Part shown: piece after piece, positions 13,388-24,019 of the stretch
Position numbering within the stretch: position 1 is the first letter of the stretch
Layout of the letters: each line of letters starts with the position of its first letter
Source: CAJBLF01 sp041675025
GTDB lineage: Bacteria; Patescibacteriota; Gracilibacteria; Absconditabacterales; Absconditicoccaceae
Assembly (NCBI GenBank): GCA_041675025.1
Contig: JBAYUS010000003.1
Span: 1 to 64,000 of the forward strand
Direction: 5' to 3'
DNA: 64,000 nucleotides
Translations under genes and position numbers: made by a program
The notes under the pieces: generated by a model
The model's database searches: none
Seen by the model: the letters and a program-made list of their open reading frames with translations, nothing else
What the model was told of the DNA's origin: nothing

Positions 13388-14149
13388 ATGAAAAAAACAA
13401 ATTTAATAGGTTTAATCGGTGTGATATTGATTCTTTTATCAATGCAATCATGCAAAGCACCTTCTGTCGGTATAGCAGAAATGCATGAGGTAAATTATGA
13501 TGGTATTATGAAATTTAGAACAATTCTTGGTCCTGGTGCTTGGGGAAAAGATACATTGGATGCTGATTCATTAGCTGAACATGCGACTCAAAATTTCAGA
13601 AATGCTTATTATAAATACATGATGAAAGACTCTACCAAAATGAATAGAACTGGTTTTATTCCAGATATCATTGAGGAATATGTTGTATATCTTGTAAATA
13701 TAAAAGATGGTATGACCAATCTTGAAGAACCAAAAATTGGAATACCAGGCAAAATCTATCGAATATCTCCACGATTTTCAGAAGAATTATTTTCTATGTT
13801 TATATCTTATGTCACTAAAATAGGCAATAGAACTGCACTTAGAGATCTAGAAATTGAAAAAACATTTAGAGATCTTTTTGATGCACCAGATAGTACATAT
13901 AGAGATAGTTTAAATTACAGTTCAACAGCAGCAAAAAGATTCTATGAATATTACAGTAATGTATATTCAGCAGGTGAGGAAGTTGAATATCTTCAAAAAC
14001 TCAAACCTACAATCCCAATAGCAAAAATTCAAAGTCTTTATGCCAAGTTAAGATATAAAGATGCTGAACAAAAAGGGTATCTTGAAAGTTATGAAACTAG
14101 ATATTATGAAGAACAGGATGTATATTATATCCTTATGCCTCTAGAATAA
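13388..14149 (+). CDS. lipoprotein of unknown function
   Basis: 253 residues. A lipoprotein signal peptide ends in LLSMQSCK, with Cys about residue 22 as the lipidation site. The mature part is a mainly helical, acidic domain without a motif I recognise. All 14 or so glycines use GGN and none uses UGA, in contrast to most neighbours, and the style of signal and mature region recalls Bacteroidota lipoproteins. This suggests recent acquisition from a standard-code organism (inference). It has its own promoter and terminator. There is no clear Shine-Dalgarno sequence; the leader is A-rich. Confidence 0.8.
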   Translation: MKKTNLIGLIGVILILLSMQSCKAPSVGIAEMHEVNYDGIMKFRTILGPGAWGKDTLDADSLAEHATQNFRNAYYKYMMKDSTKMNRTGFIPDIIEEYVVYLVNIKDGMTNLEEPKIGIPGKIYRISPRFSEELFSMFISYVTKIGNRTALRDLEIEKTFRDLFDAPDSTYRDSLNYSSTAAKRFYEYYSNVYSAGEEVEYLQKLKPTIPIAKIQSLYAKLRYKDAEQKGYLESYETRYYEEQDVYYILMPLE

Positions 14150-14167
14150 TATTCGCAAAAAAGTTAT

Positions 14168-14198
14168 AAAGTGATGCATTTTGTGTCACTTTTTTTTA
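14168..14198 (+). terminator. terminator after 13388 gene
   Basis: AAAGTGA / TCACTTT stem with an 11-base loop, followed by a run of Ts. Confidence 0.75.
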
Positions 14199-14274
14199 TA
14201 AAAAATAAAACATTGATTGATTTATCAAGGCTTTTATATAAGCTAAATAAAGCAATTTTAATTATATCAAACAT

Positions 14275-15756
14275 ATGAACATTTGATTAGTAGGTTCGAC
14301 CAATGTCGGAAAATCTACGCTCTTCAATAGACTTATCGGACAGTTTAGAGCGATAGTGACAGACATTCCAGGGACCACCAGAGATATTATTGAACATGAA
14401 ACTTTGATTGACGACATCGGTAAGGTAACTTTTTTGGATAGTCCAGGATTGCATGATTTTACAGAAGAAGAAATACTTATCAAACAAATAATAGATCATT
14501 CTGATTTGATTCTTTTTATGATCGACGACAACATCGGGATTACTGCAAAAGAAGAACATATCTATTCCTATATCTTAGAAAAAAACAAGAAAAATAAGAC
14601 TATTTTGATCGTAAATAAAATAGACATCAAACATAAAGAGAAAGAATATGATATCGCAGTAAACGAATATTATCACCTAGGTTTTGAACACGTTATAGGT
14701 ATCAGTGCAAAAAAACAAAAAAATCTTGTAGAAGTAAAAGATCTTATTACCAAAATAATAAATACTAAAAAATTAAAAGAAATAACAGATACTGAAGCAT
14801 TAGTTACCAGTGAAACACAAGTCCAAGACAATAGAATCCATATGGCAATCATAGGAAAACCAAACGCAGGAAAATCTACACTACTCAATACATTGATGAA
14901 AAAAACAATTTCCAAGGTGGAAAATATTCCAGGAACAACGCGTGATTATATTATAGGAGAATTTACACTAGAAAGAAAAAAATATGTTGTTTATGATACC
15001 GCAGGAATCAGAAAAAAGTGAAATATTCATGGTATAGAAAAGATAGCTTTCGACAAAACATTAGATATGTTAAAATATAAAAGACCAATTATCTTATTTA
15101 TGGTAGATGGTATTGAGGGGCTTTCTCATAGAGATATGACACTAATACAAGAAATTAATAATCTCGCGTTACCAATGATTCTTTGTATCAACAAAATGGA
15201 TTTATTAGATGCAAAACACCAAAAACTACTTGTTGCAACGACGAAAGCAATGATGGATTTTGCCAAATATATACAAGTTTTTCCTATCTCTGCAAAAACA
15301 AAAACAGGAATCAAAGAGATATTTGCAGTATTGGGAAAAATCAAAAAAGAAGCAGAAAAGAGAATTGATACCAGTGAATTAAATGATATTGTAGGAAAGG
15401 AATTTATTAGTAGACCACCAAGATTTCCAAAAAATAAAATCTGTAAAATTTTGTATATTACTCAAATAGACGTAAATGCACCAACATTTATTGTATTTGT
15501 AAATCACAAAGCAAGAGCCAATTTTGCCTTCAAAAGACGGTTAGAAAACACCATAAGAATCCATTTCTGATTTATGGGAACTCCTCTCGTGATTAGATTT
15601 AAAGAAAGACAAGATTCGAGAATAGAAAGAAGAGATGCTGAATCTGCTGCAGACAAAGAAGAAAACGAAGAAGAAAAATCAAGTTTATCCTCAGGAACAA
15701 AAGAAAAAAAGCAAGAGGCGTATGGACATAGAACAAAAAGCAAAGAAACAAAATAA
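14275..15756 (+). CDS. der: ribosome assembly GTPase Der (EngA)
   Basis: 493 residues with UGA as Gly. Two tandem GTPase domains: first with GSTNVGKST, DSPGLHD, NKID; second with GKPNAGKST, DTAGI, NKMD. A C-terminal KH-like domain follows (SRPPRFPKNKICKILY, then GTPLVIRFKER), then a charged Glu/Lys tail of about 45 residues. Der helps 50S subunit assembly. It is the first gene of a run with lspA and the DUF3127 protein, with 20-50 base gaps. In the first G1 loop the usual G-R-P-N-V-G-K-S reads G-S-T-N-V-G-K-S. Confidence 0.95.
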
Positions 15757-15776
15757 ATTTACCAATAATCATACAT

Positions 15777-16193
15777 ATGAGACACTTAAAACTTCGAATA
15801 TGAACAATTATCTTCATAGGACTTGATCTCTTATCCAAATATGTTTTCTATAATTTTAAATATTTGAACGAAACAACGCTAATCCGACCGGTATTAAACA
15901 AAGGGATTTCTCGATCATTACCGGTTCCCTATCTCATCATCATAGGAATAACCATAATAGGTATAGTAGCATTTTTTTGGTTATTTATAAAGAAAAAAAT
16001 AAATCGAATTATAGCATCATTATTAATCGCTGGAACAATAGGAAATTTGGTAGATAGGATAATATATGGAGGCGTAAGAGACTTTATAAATGTTAATATA
16101 TTTAATTTTCCTATCTTCAACTTAGCAGACACTATGCTATGTATCGGTGTATTTATACGAATATTAGTAGTTATGCTTGAAAAAAAGAAATAA
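15777..16193 (+). CDS. lspA: lipoprotein signal peptidase II
   Basis: 138 residues with four membrane helices. Hallmarks: DLLSKYVF near the N-terminus, the conserved NKGIS, then GNLVDRIIYGGVRDFI and FNLADT, which carry the two catalytic aspartates. It cleaves the signal of lipid-modified prolipoproteins, fitting the lipoprotein genes at 13388, 52527 and 53261. Translation starts at ATG 15777 and a TGA Gly occurs at codon 8-9, which is why a standard-code reading would lose the N-terminus. It lies 20 bases after der. Confidence 0.92.
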
Positions 16194-16243
16194 AAAAATA
16201 GAATTGTCCTCACACAATTAGTTTTATTCGTTATTATTATATC

Positions 16244-16573
16244 ATGCAGTACACAGGAACCGTAAAATTCATTTGACCAAAAGAAACCATTGGAGCAAAT
16301 GCGATAGAAAAACAAACTATCGTATTGGAAGAAGAAACTGATAGAGAATTTAAAGGTGGACTAGCAGTAGATTTTTTCAAAGACAAAATTGAATTAGTAA
16401 GCAATCTAAAGGTTGGTGATACTATCACTGTTTACATCAACACAAGAGTAAACGAATCCAAAACACAACCAGGAAGATACTTCAATAGTATCACAGGATG
16501 GAGATTGGAACAAGGAGCAAGCGAAAACAAAGAAGCTAAAAAAGAAGAAGCTAATGATGATTTACCATTCTAA
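16244..16573 (+). CDS. DUF3127-like OB-fold protein with SSB-type tail
   Basis: 109 residues. The N-terminal beta-rich part (YTGTVKFIGPKETIG, then a VGDTITVYINTRV strand pair and GRYFNSITGWRLE) matches DUF3127 proteins, predicted single-stranded nucleic-acid binders. The C-terminus is acidic and ends in DDLPF, like the DDIPF tip of SSB through which repair proteins dock. It may therefore act as a small SSB paralogue (inference). It follows lspA and ends at a strong terminator. Confidence 0.7.
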
Positions 16574-16588
16574 ATTACATACAATAAA

Positions 16589-16617
16589 AAAAACCCCGTA
16601 AATACACGGGGTTTTTT
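16589..16617. terminator. bidirectional terminator
   Basis: AACCCCGT / ACGGGGTT stem with six-base loop, A-run before and T-run after, between convergent genes. Confidence 0.9.
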
Positions 16618-16626
16618 ATTTTAATA

Positions 16627-17352
16627 TTATTTGTAATCTTCAAATTCTGATTTTTCGAACAATTGACGAATAATAGTACCTAATACAAATAATATAATAG
16701 TAACTATTAATGACAACCATTGATCTTTCATAAGACCAATATACAGAAACCAGCCTATGGCAGCACCAATCAAAGAACCAGCTATAATACTAGTACCAAC
16801 ATCAGTCTTAATACCAATCAAAGAACCAAGCCAAATACCAACCATGGTACCAATACCAATACCAAGAAAGGTATTATAAGTCATAATAGGAACTAAAGTG
16901 TAAATTAAAATACAAACTAAAGCACCCAAGACAACACAAATTAAAATCGTTCTTATCTTTTTTTTAAAACTTTTTAATAAGAACACAGGAATAAAAGATA
17001 ACAACCAAAACAATATTGTCTCTGATGCAATTTTCCAAGCAGAGACAACAGGTGGTTTCGTCTTTAATTTAACTAAACCCCATTCTCTAACAAGAAAGAT
17101 GGAAGTGGTAGTAATTTGTTTTTTTATTCCCCACAAAGAATATTCATAAGAAACTTTTGAACCAACTTGTAAACTATCCTGCATATATGCTTGTAAGATT
17201 TGCTCATCGTTATACACACCAAGCAAGACTCTATCATAAGTATATGTCTCCAAAGAACCATTTTTTTTAACCTGTTTCTGTACTATTTGTGCAGAAGTGG
17301 GTATAGCAAAATAAGATAAAGCTATTACAAAAGGAATAATAAATTTTTTCAT
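16627..17352 (-). CDS. membrane protein with signal peptide, unknown function
   Basis: 241 residues. A cleavable signal (ending IPTSAQ) precedes an extracytoplasmic domain of about 90 residues containing TYDRVLLGVYNDEQ, then four to five membrane helices rich in small residues (LGIGIGTMVGIWLGSLIG, IIAGSLIGAAIG), resembling glycine-zipper packing. Family not recognised. None of its 18 glycines is UGA. Upstream on the minus strand there is a TTGACT element and an A-rich leader, as at 13388. It could be a recent acquisition. Confidence 0.75.
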   Translation of the reverse strand: MKKFIIPFVIALSYFAIPTSAQIVQKQVKKNGSLETYTYDRVLLGVYNDEQILQAYMQDSLQVGSKVSYEYSLWGIKKQITTTSIFLVREWGLVKLKTKPPVVSAWKIASETILFWLLSFIPVFLLKSFKKKIRTILICVVLGALVCILIYTLVPIMTYNTFLGIGIGTMVGIWLGSLIGIKTDVGTSIIAGSLIGAAIGWFLYIGLMKDQWLSLIVTIILFVLGTIIRQLFEKSEFEDYK

Positions 17353-17527
17353 ATCTATATAATTTTAGGTTTTGTTTATATTTTATAAAACTATAATTAT
17401 ATATTTAATAGAAAAAGTCAATAGAAAAAGGGCATTAAAATACCCCCTCAGAAGGAGAGGGGGTGAGGAAAGAAAACTAATAAAAGAGGGATTTGTTTAT
17501 TTCTTCTATTTATTCTGAATTCTACAT
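17353..17527. other. intergenic, with GC-rich palindrome
   Basis: Contains the minus-strand promoter region of the 17352 gene and, at about 17440-17463, a CCCCCTCAGAAGGAGAGGGGG palindrome-like repeat related to those at 52000 and 56020. Confidence 0.5.
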
Positions 17528-19069
17528 TTATTTTATAGTCTTTCCATTCACATATACCTTTATTCTAGATTTTAAACTAGAAACTGTAGTATACCATGGT
17601 GGTCTGATTGTAATAGTAAAAGAGGAAATTTCTGGATAAGAAAAGAATACATTTCTAGTCTTTTCTTCGCTAAGCCCAACAATACGTTCTTTCATATCAG
17701 GCAAAATACTATTAATATCTTTGGCAAAATCATAATATTGTTTGATATCGACTTTGGTAGGAATAATAAATACATGTCACTCTTCTTGTTTTATATCTTT
17801 ATATAAAACTATCGACGAAGTATCTATGGTAAAGATTTTCATCTTATCATACAATCTTTGTTTTACATACCTATCAACAACACCTAACAAATCGACCCTT
17901 TTTATATAATTAAAATGAAAACGAGCAACAACAGATCATTTAAGAAGGGGAGTTTTTTCGCCAGGAATATTTTTAATCTGAATTTCTTTGACTTGGGTTG
18001 AGACCAAAGAATCAAAATTGAGAACCATATTTTCAGGTGATTTGAAATTGGAAAAAATAATATTTGATTTCTGTTTGTATAAAGCATCTACAAGTTTTCC
18101 TGAAAGAATTTCAATATCTTTGAGCGAAACAGTTCCTTGGGAGTGAAGATTTCAACCAGTGAAATCTTCGATAACTTCACCATAAACATTTTGAGCATAA
18201 TAACTATTCTTCATATTTTTGATAAATACCTTAGTTCATTTGGAGATATTTCCTCTTGATCCCATAAGTACTCATTGGATATCTGTCTCCATTGCCTTGA
18301 TAACAACGAGAGTTTTTCAAGGGTTGTTTTCTGTTCCCTGAAGTACATTAAAATATTTTACAGCGACAAACTGACGTCCATCCTCAGTAACAAATCTTGT
18401 ATCTTTAATAAACGAATATTCTTGAGGAAGTTTGTTAATAATTTCCACTGTTCCTTGAGAAGGTTCTTGTATATATTTAATATTTGAAGTACTCACAGTC
18501 ATATCGTATTTATAATCAATATATCCTGTATAATATGGGATGTTGAGATATCTCGAATCTTTTGCAAACTCTGTATCAACAAATGGATAATAACGGAAAT
18601 TATAAACTACGCTTTCTATCTGACTTGTTGGAATAATATTTATATTTGTACTAGGAAGAATAAGTGAATATAGGAGAAATAAAATTACAAAAACAAAGAG
18701 CACTTCAAAACCAAAAACTACATAAAAAATATAGTTTTTTTTGGTATATACCTGAAGATGAAATTTTTTTATATTAAAGAAAAAATCATATACCAATCTA
18801 ATATATTTGATAACTTTATGTTTCTCTTGATGAAGAACAGTGAGCCCAAGACTAGAAAAAAAGTATTTAGATTTATCTGTTTTGGTTACAAACATACCAT
18901 TCAAATTCTTTTTTTGAAGAAGCTCTTTAATTTCTTTCCCCCATCGTTCATTATCAAAAAACGAATGTTCAGGATCGATATAAATATAGATAGTTCTACC
19001 GTTAGGCACTTTCTCTATGGTTTTAAATATTTTGTATAAACTATGTTCTTTGAGAAAAAACAACTTCAT
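17528..19069 (-). CDS. baseplate J-like domain membrane protein
   Basis: 513 residues with UGA as Gly. A cytoplasmic N-terminal part (about 115 residues) precedes one membrane helix (VVFGFEVLFVFVILFLLYSLIL) and a large external region. Within it, GTVEIINKLPQEYSFIK-DTRF, TEDGRQFVAVKYF, then NISKGTKVF and FTGG resemble the baseplate J-like pattern seen in many CPR membrane proteins (G-V-I-N, TRF, DG-F, A--G--N, GG). The assignment rests on this pattern only. A structural role in an envelope-spanning machine is possible but unproved. It heads no obvious operon. Confidence 0.5.
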
Positions 19070-19106
19070 ATATAAGAACTAGTAAGCTATAAAAACCAAG
19101 TTTTAG

Positions 19107-19171
19107 TCATTGCGAACCAAATGGAATGAGGTGTGGCAATCCAAGATAAGATTGCTTCGTTCCTCGCAATG
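19107..19171. repeat. GTCATTGCGA-type palindromic repeat
   Basis: Inverted repeat with ends AGTCATTGCGA and TCGCAATGACT and an internal GGCAATCC / GATTGCTTCG pair. The same type occurs at 45697-45770. It lies between genes and could also stop transcription. Confidence 0.75.
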
Positions 19172-19181
19172 ACTCTTTTTA

Positions 19182-19961
19182 TTATTGTAAATCAGGTACT
19201 TTTTGCCATTTCTTGTATGCTAAATAACAAATCAGAGCAAGGATCCAGGCAGAATATTGTTTTATATCAAACATAATAGTTCCTATTGAAAATACAGCGT
19301 GTCTAGCATATTGTTGTAAAAGCAAAATCAAACTTAATAGGATTAATAGGATAGCGAACCCAAGCATTCAATAACCAAATTTTTTCTTCTTAAGAAATTT
19401 AATAATAAATACAACAAAGAAAGATCCCAAAGAAAGAAACAATCCAATAGGATAAATCAGATTAAACTTATTTCGTTGACTATCAGAATGAAGTGATTTT
19501 ATACCAAGGAAACTATTAGTAGATGTTCCTATAAAATTATCTCACATCAAAAGAAAAATTCATAAAGGAACTATAGCCAAAGCTAGAGAAAAAAACAATA
19601 TATCTGACCATACTTTTTTATTTTCTACTCTCGTGATCTTTTGAAGAAATACAGATATCGAAATAAACAATCAAATAAGAACACCTAGGAGATGAAACTT
19701 ATATCCATAAGGAGAAAGTATTTGTAAAAATTCAGACCAATTAGTAGGGAATATACCCACCTCAAAAATAAAACTTACATATGATCCCAAAAAATAAGTT
19801 AATACAATCAAGAATGGTAACCAATAAAAAAGTTTCCAAAAATTTTGATGATATTTTTTAGTAAGATATCGAGCGATAATAATAAATACAAGAAAAGAAA
19901 CAATAATACCTATTCCTGTCATATAAAATTTTGATCACCATAAGATGAGATAGGGATACAT
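19182..19961 (-). CDS. Lgt-like polytopic membrane protein
   Basis: 259 residues with seven or so membrane helices. The order of features follows prolipoprotein diacylglyceryl transferase: an early helix pair, YGYKFHLLGVLIG where Lgt has GG-SFHGGLLG, GDNFIG where Lgt has NFINGE, and a late YPIG segment. The key Lgt arginines and glutamate are not obvious, so activity is doubtful; it may be a divergent Lgt or a related enzyme. Chosen start ATG 19961 includes a conserved-looking MYPYLILWG. Since lspA and lipoboxes exist in the window, an Lgt is expected in this genome. Confidence 0.45.
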
Positions 19962-19966
19962 AAAAC

Positions 19967-20066
19967 CAATTAATAATTTAAAATTAATAATGAATAATGT
20001 TGGTATTTTTTTTAATATAATATATTATTCCGACATTTTTCATTCTTCATTATTCATCATTCATTT
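19967..20066. repeat. palindromic repeat element, copy 2
   Basis: Same family as copy 1: AATGAATAATGTTGG on the left and CCGACATTTTTCATT on the right are inverted around an AT-rich centre. It sits just after the rny stop. Confidence 0.75.
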
Positions 20067-20073
20067 AGTTTGT

Positions 20074-21576
20074 TTATCTAAGAAATTCTATAATCTTTGT
20101 TTCTCTAATACCAGTAACTCTGATGATACCAGGATAATCAAGCTTTTCTTCAATCTTTGTACCAATAGTTTTGAGTAATGTTTCAAGTTCAGTATCTGAG
20201 ATTTCTTTTGGATTAACGTATACCATAATCTCTCTACCTGCTTGCATAATATGTACCTTATCAATACCGTGTATTTCATAAATAAGTTTTTCAAGTTCTC
20301 ACATCTTTTCAATAAAGAGGTCTTTGGTATTGAATCTTGCACCAGGTCTAGAAGCAGATATTGCATCAGCAGCAGTTACTACCCAAGCAATAGGATGCGT
20401 AATAGGTACATCGTAATGATGTGCTTCAGCTGCATTGATAATAGCAGGATCCATACCAAGTTTTTTCAATACTTCAGCTCCGATAAGAGCATGAGATTCT
20501 CCAGTAGTTGCTATAATTTTTCCAATATCATGAAACAATCCAGCTTTTTTAGCCAAGATAGGATCAAGACCAAGTTCACTAGCGATTGCTTCAGATATTT
20601 TAGCTACTTCGATACTATGTCTCCAAAGGTTTTGTCCATAACTAGATCTAAGAGAAAATTGTCCAATCATTCTTACTATTTCAGGTTTCATCATAGGAAT
20701 ATTTAACATAGCGAGTGCCTCTTTACCTTTTTCTGTAAGAAGGTTTTGAAGATCAGCAACCACCTCATTATATGTTTTTTCGATATAGAAAGGATTTATT
20801 CTTCCATCTTTAATAAGTTTTTGAAGCATAACTGAAGCAATATATCTTTTTTCGCTATCAAACGAAGAAACTCTAACAGTCAATGGAGTATCATCTACAA
20901 TAAGTTCCACACCAGTCATTTTTTCAAAGTATCAAATATTTCTTCATTCTCTTCCAATAAGTTTTCCTTTAATATCTTCATTTGGTAAATCAATACTTCT
21001 TGTTGTAAATTCATCTACAATATTTACGACAACTCTCGGTAATGCTTGAGCAACAATAATGGCTGCTTCTTTATCTGCTTCTTCTTTTTTAAGAGTTTTA
21101 AGTTTTTCAATAAAGACAATCATGTCTTTTTGATATTCTTTTTCTACATTAGAAAAAAGTTGTTCTTTTGCTTCTTCTTTTGTTAATTTATCAATATCAG
21201 AGATTTTATTCATTTGTTCTTTGATAATTGCATCCATTTCCTTTTGTTTATCGTTAAGTTTTATCTTTTCTTGTTCTAATTTTTCAAGTCTTTCATCCAT
21301 TTTTTCCTCTCTAGCGAGAAGTCTATTTTGGATTATATCCATCTTCTCTAATCTTTGATTTTCAATTTTTTGTGCTTTTTCTTCAGCAATTTCTAATGAT
21401 TTTTCAGCCTTTTTCTTTGCGATCTCTAACATTTCTTCTTCAATTTCTTTTACTTTTTCTATTCTTTTTTTGAAATCTAATGCTTTCTGAGTTAGAGTTT
21501 TCTTATATCCATAAAACCCCCCCAGTCATCAAGCTCCAAGAGCTACGACAATCAAGATAATGTTGAGTATATTCAT
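20074..21576 (-). CDS. rny: ribonuclease Y
   Basis: 500 residues. One N-terminal membrane helix (NIILIVVALGAGGLGGFYGY, with two adjacent UGA glycines), a long charged coiled coil (about 35-200), a KH domain containing GKLIGREGRNI, then an HD domain with RHSIEVAKIS and the metal-binding LFHDIGK, and HHYD. The C-terminus ends IRETKIIEFLR. RNase Y starts mRNA decay at the membrane. Length and order match the family (about 510). Only a few of its glycines use UGA. Confidence 0.95.
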
Positions 21577-21643
21577 CGTAATAAAATTATTTATAATAAT
21601 AAAAAATAATGTCTGAAAGTGAGTATACTATTTGTCCTATAAC

Positions 21644-21746
21644 TTTCAACCGAAAATCGGTCTCTTAGCACCCGAGTGGAATAATTAAAAAAATAGCTTC
21701 TAAAGCTAAATAACAAAAGTCAGCACCCAGATACTAAGGTTGAAAT
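21644..21746. ncRNA. candidate structured RNA, unidentified
   Basis: An eight-base closing stem TTTCAACC (21644-21651) / GGTTGAAA (21739-21746) encloses a CTTAG / CTAAG pair, a CCGAAAATCGG hairpin, and a TAGCTTCTAAAGCTA hairpin, with two GCACCC segments. It lies between the divergent rny and hflX genes and does not match RNase P, tmRNA, SRP RNA or 6S signatures I know. Strand is not determined. Confidence 0.4.
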
Positions 21747-21773
21747 TGCATATCAATAATCTTTTATTATAAT
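21746..21773 (+). promoter_or_regulatory. promoter of hflX
   Basis: TTGCAT (21746-21751), 16-base spacer, TATAAT (21768-21773), 33 bases before the start codon. Confidence 0.55.
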
Positions 21774-21806
21774 GAAGCCATATTTACCCTCAAATAGTAA
21801 TTAAAT

Positions 21807-22928
21807 ATGGAAGATAGAGATCAACAACTAAAAGTATATCTCGTAGATATCGTAAACAAAGATATTACTCCAGAACTTTTGGAAGACAGAATGAATGAAT
21901 TAGAAAACCTACTCACTACCTATGGTGGGATAGTTGTTTTGAAGAAATTTCAAAAGAGAGACCAACCAGATTATCAAACATATGTAGGTAAATGAAAATT
22001 AGAGGAAATTATGGCAGATATGCAAAGATTGGACGCAAATCTTTTGATTGTAGGAAATGTATTGAAGCCATCTCAGATATATCATTTAAATGAATTACTT
22101 CGCCCAATAAATGCCAAAGCGCGAGACAGAGTCGATCTTATTTTGAAGATTTTTGACAAACATGCAACTAGTATGGAAGCAAGATTACAAGTAGAATTAG
22201 CTGCTATCAGACATATGGGACCAAGAATTTTTGGTATGGGAATGGAACTTTCTCGTCAATGATGAGGTGGAAAAGGAGCCATGAGAGGACTTGGAGAAAC
22301 CAACACAGAAATTATGAAAAGACATCTCAAAGAAAAAGTTCGAAAGATAGAAAACGAACTCAAAGAATATGAAAAAATGCGTAAACTTCACAGAGACTCT
22401 AGAATCAGAAAATGAATGCCTACTGTAGGAATCGTTGGATATACCAATACGGGAAAGTCTTCATTATTAAATGTCATGACAAAAAAATGAATTTTGGCTG
22501 AAAATAAATTATTCGCAACCTTAGGAACTCACGTAGGAAAACTTTATATCATGACAAATTCTGAAACGGGACAATGAAAGGAAGTTCTACTCAACGACAC
22601 TATCGGATTTATTCGCGATTTACCTCCAAAACTCATAAAATCATTCTCTTCCACCCTTGAAGATAGTATAGAATCAGACCTACTTCTTCATATTATTGAT
22701 GCCTCTGATCCTTTTATCGATGAAAGAATATCAATCGTAAACGATATTTTGGACAAAATTTGAGCCAAACAAAAGAGAATTATGGTCTTCAATAAAATAG
22801 ACCTCTTAGATAAAACCCAACTTGCAGAATTAAAAAAACATTTCCCAGAAGAAGAAAATGTTCGAATTTCAGTAAAAAATGGTTTGAATCTAGAAGAAGT
22901 AAAAAAAACTATAATGAAAAGTATTTAA
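21807..22928 (+). CDS. hflX: ribosome-associated GTPase HflX
   Basis: 373 residues with UGA as Gly. N-terminal HflX domain with the glycine-rich loop RQGGGGKGAMRGLGETNTE (first two of the four Gly are UGA), a coiled-coil linker, then a GTPase domain with GYTNTGKSS, NDTIGFIRDLP, and NKIDLLDK. HflX splits stalled ribosomes under stress. It is slightly shorter than typical (about 400-430). Its TAA overlaps the TAA of the convergent kinase gene by two bases. Confidence 0.93.
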
Positions 22929-23479
22929 GTTTGTTTCTGAAACTCATTAAACGCTATAATAATCTCGTCAGCAACTTGCTGGGGAGATTTTTCTTTAGTA
23001 CTAATAATAAAATTGAAATTATTGGGATCTATAATATCTATATTATATAAATCTTTAAATCTTTTCACATTTTCTTCATTTCTCTTAATTGTAACATTTT
23101 TAACATCATCAAGCGAACTATATTCATCACCTAATCTTTCCTTGTCATTGAAAATTCTTCTCGCTGCCTCTTCATCAGTTATCTCCAAAAATACCTTAAA
23201 AGAATGGGGCTGACAAAAAAAGGCCATCCTTCCATCAAGGATAATCTTGGAATTTACATCCAGATTTTTTTGATATTCTTCATATTTAAGATCAAATGTT
23301 TCTTTATTTTCTGGTTTTTCTCATAAAATATCAAATTCAGAAATTGTAAGTCCCATTTTATGCGCAAGTTTTCTTTTTATTTCACCAATAGAAATATGTT
23401 CGTATCATAATTTTTCTGCTAATAGTTTTGATATTGTTCCTTTCCCACTACCTGCTTTTCCTGACATAGTAATGATCAT
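22925..23479 (-). CDS. cmk: archaeal-type cytidylate kinase
   Basis: 184 residues. P-loop GKAGSGKGT at residue 7, EKLGYEHISIGEI, an ILDGRMAFF motif, and the C-terminal KRFKDLYNIDIIDPNNFNFIISTKEKSP block fit the short archaeal-type CMP kinase (Cytidylate_kin2) better than the longer bacterial Cmk. It phosphorylates CMP and dCMP. Two glycines use UGA (EKLGYE, DILGEK). It is convergent with hflX, stops overlapping. Confidence 0.8.
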
Positions 23480-23541
23480 GTCCAAATTAATAAACAATAA
23501 AAACATAGAGATAACAATATTAAGTGGACTTTAAACAGGAT

Positions 23542-23799
23542 TTACACAAGCAAATTAAGAATCATATTCACGCTTTCTTCGAAAACTGGTTGATTAAGTG
23601 AATAAAAAACAAATTGTCCTCTTCTTTCATCCAAGACCAAATTAGATCTTTTGAGGATGTCTAAGTGATGAGACAATGATGCTTGAGTAATGTCAAAATG
23701 AGTCAGTAATTCGGAAACAGTCATTTCCTTCTGTTTCAAAAGCTGGATTATTCTTCTGCGATTCCTGTCAGACAAGGTCTTGAAGATGGTGTCCATCAT
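23542..23799 (-). CDS. ArsR-family transcriptional regulator
   Basis: 85 residues, a single winged helix-turn-helix: FKTLSDRNRRRIIQLL, then VSELLTHFDITQASLSHHLDIL (recognition helix) and a RRGQFVFYSL wing. No metal-binding Cys cluster is visible, so it is not a typical metal sensor. It is divergent from the FecR-like gene at 24020 across a 220-base gap and may regulate it (inference). Confidence 0.88.
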   Translation of the reverse strand: MMDTIFKTLSDRNRRRIIQLLKQKEMTVSELLTHFDITQASLSHHLDILKRSNLVLDERRGQFVFYSLNQPVFEESVNMILNLLV

Positions 23800-24019
23800 T
23801 TGAATGATTGGTTACATAGATAAACATCTATATCTACCATAGATACTATATTTACTCCACGAAAATACAAGAGAAAACAATATAACAAAAGGAATTAAAC
23901 ATATTATATTTGAAATGTCAATTCTAAGTAATATAGACAATACACTTTGTTGTCACAAATTGTCGAGTTATTCGTATACTTAGGTGTAAGGATGCCCTTT
24001 TTCAAATATTAACCCTATT

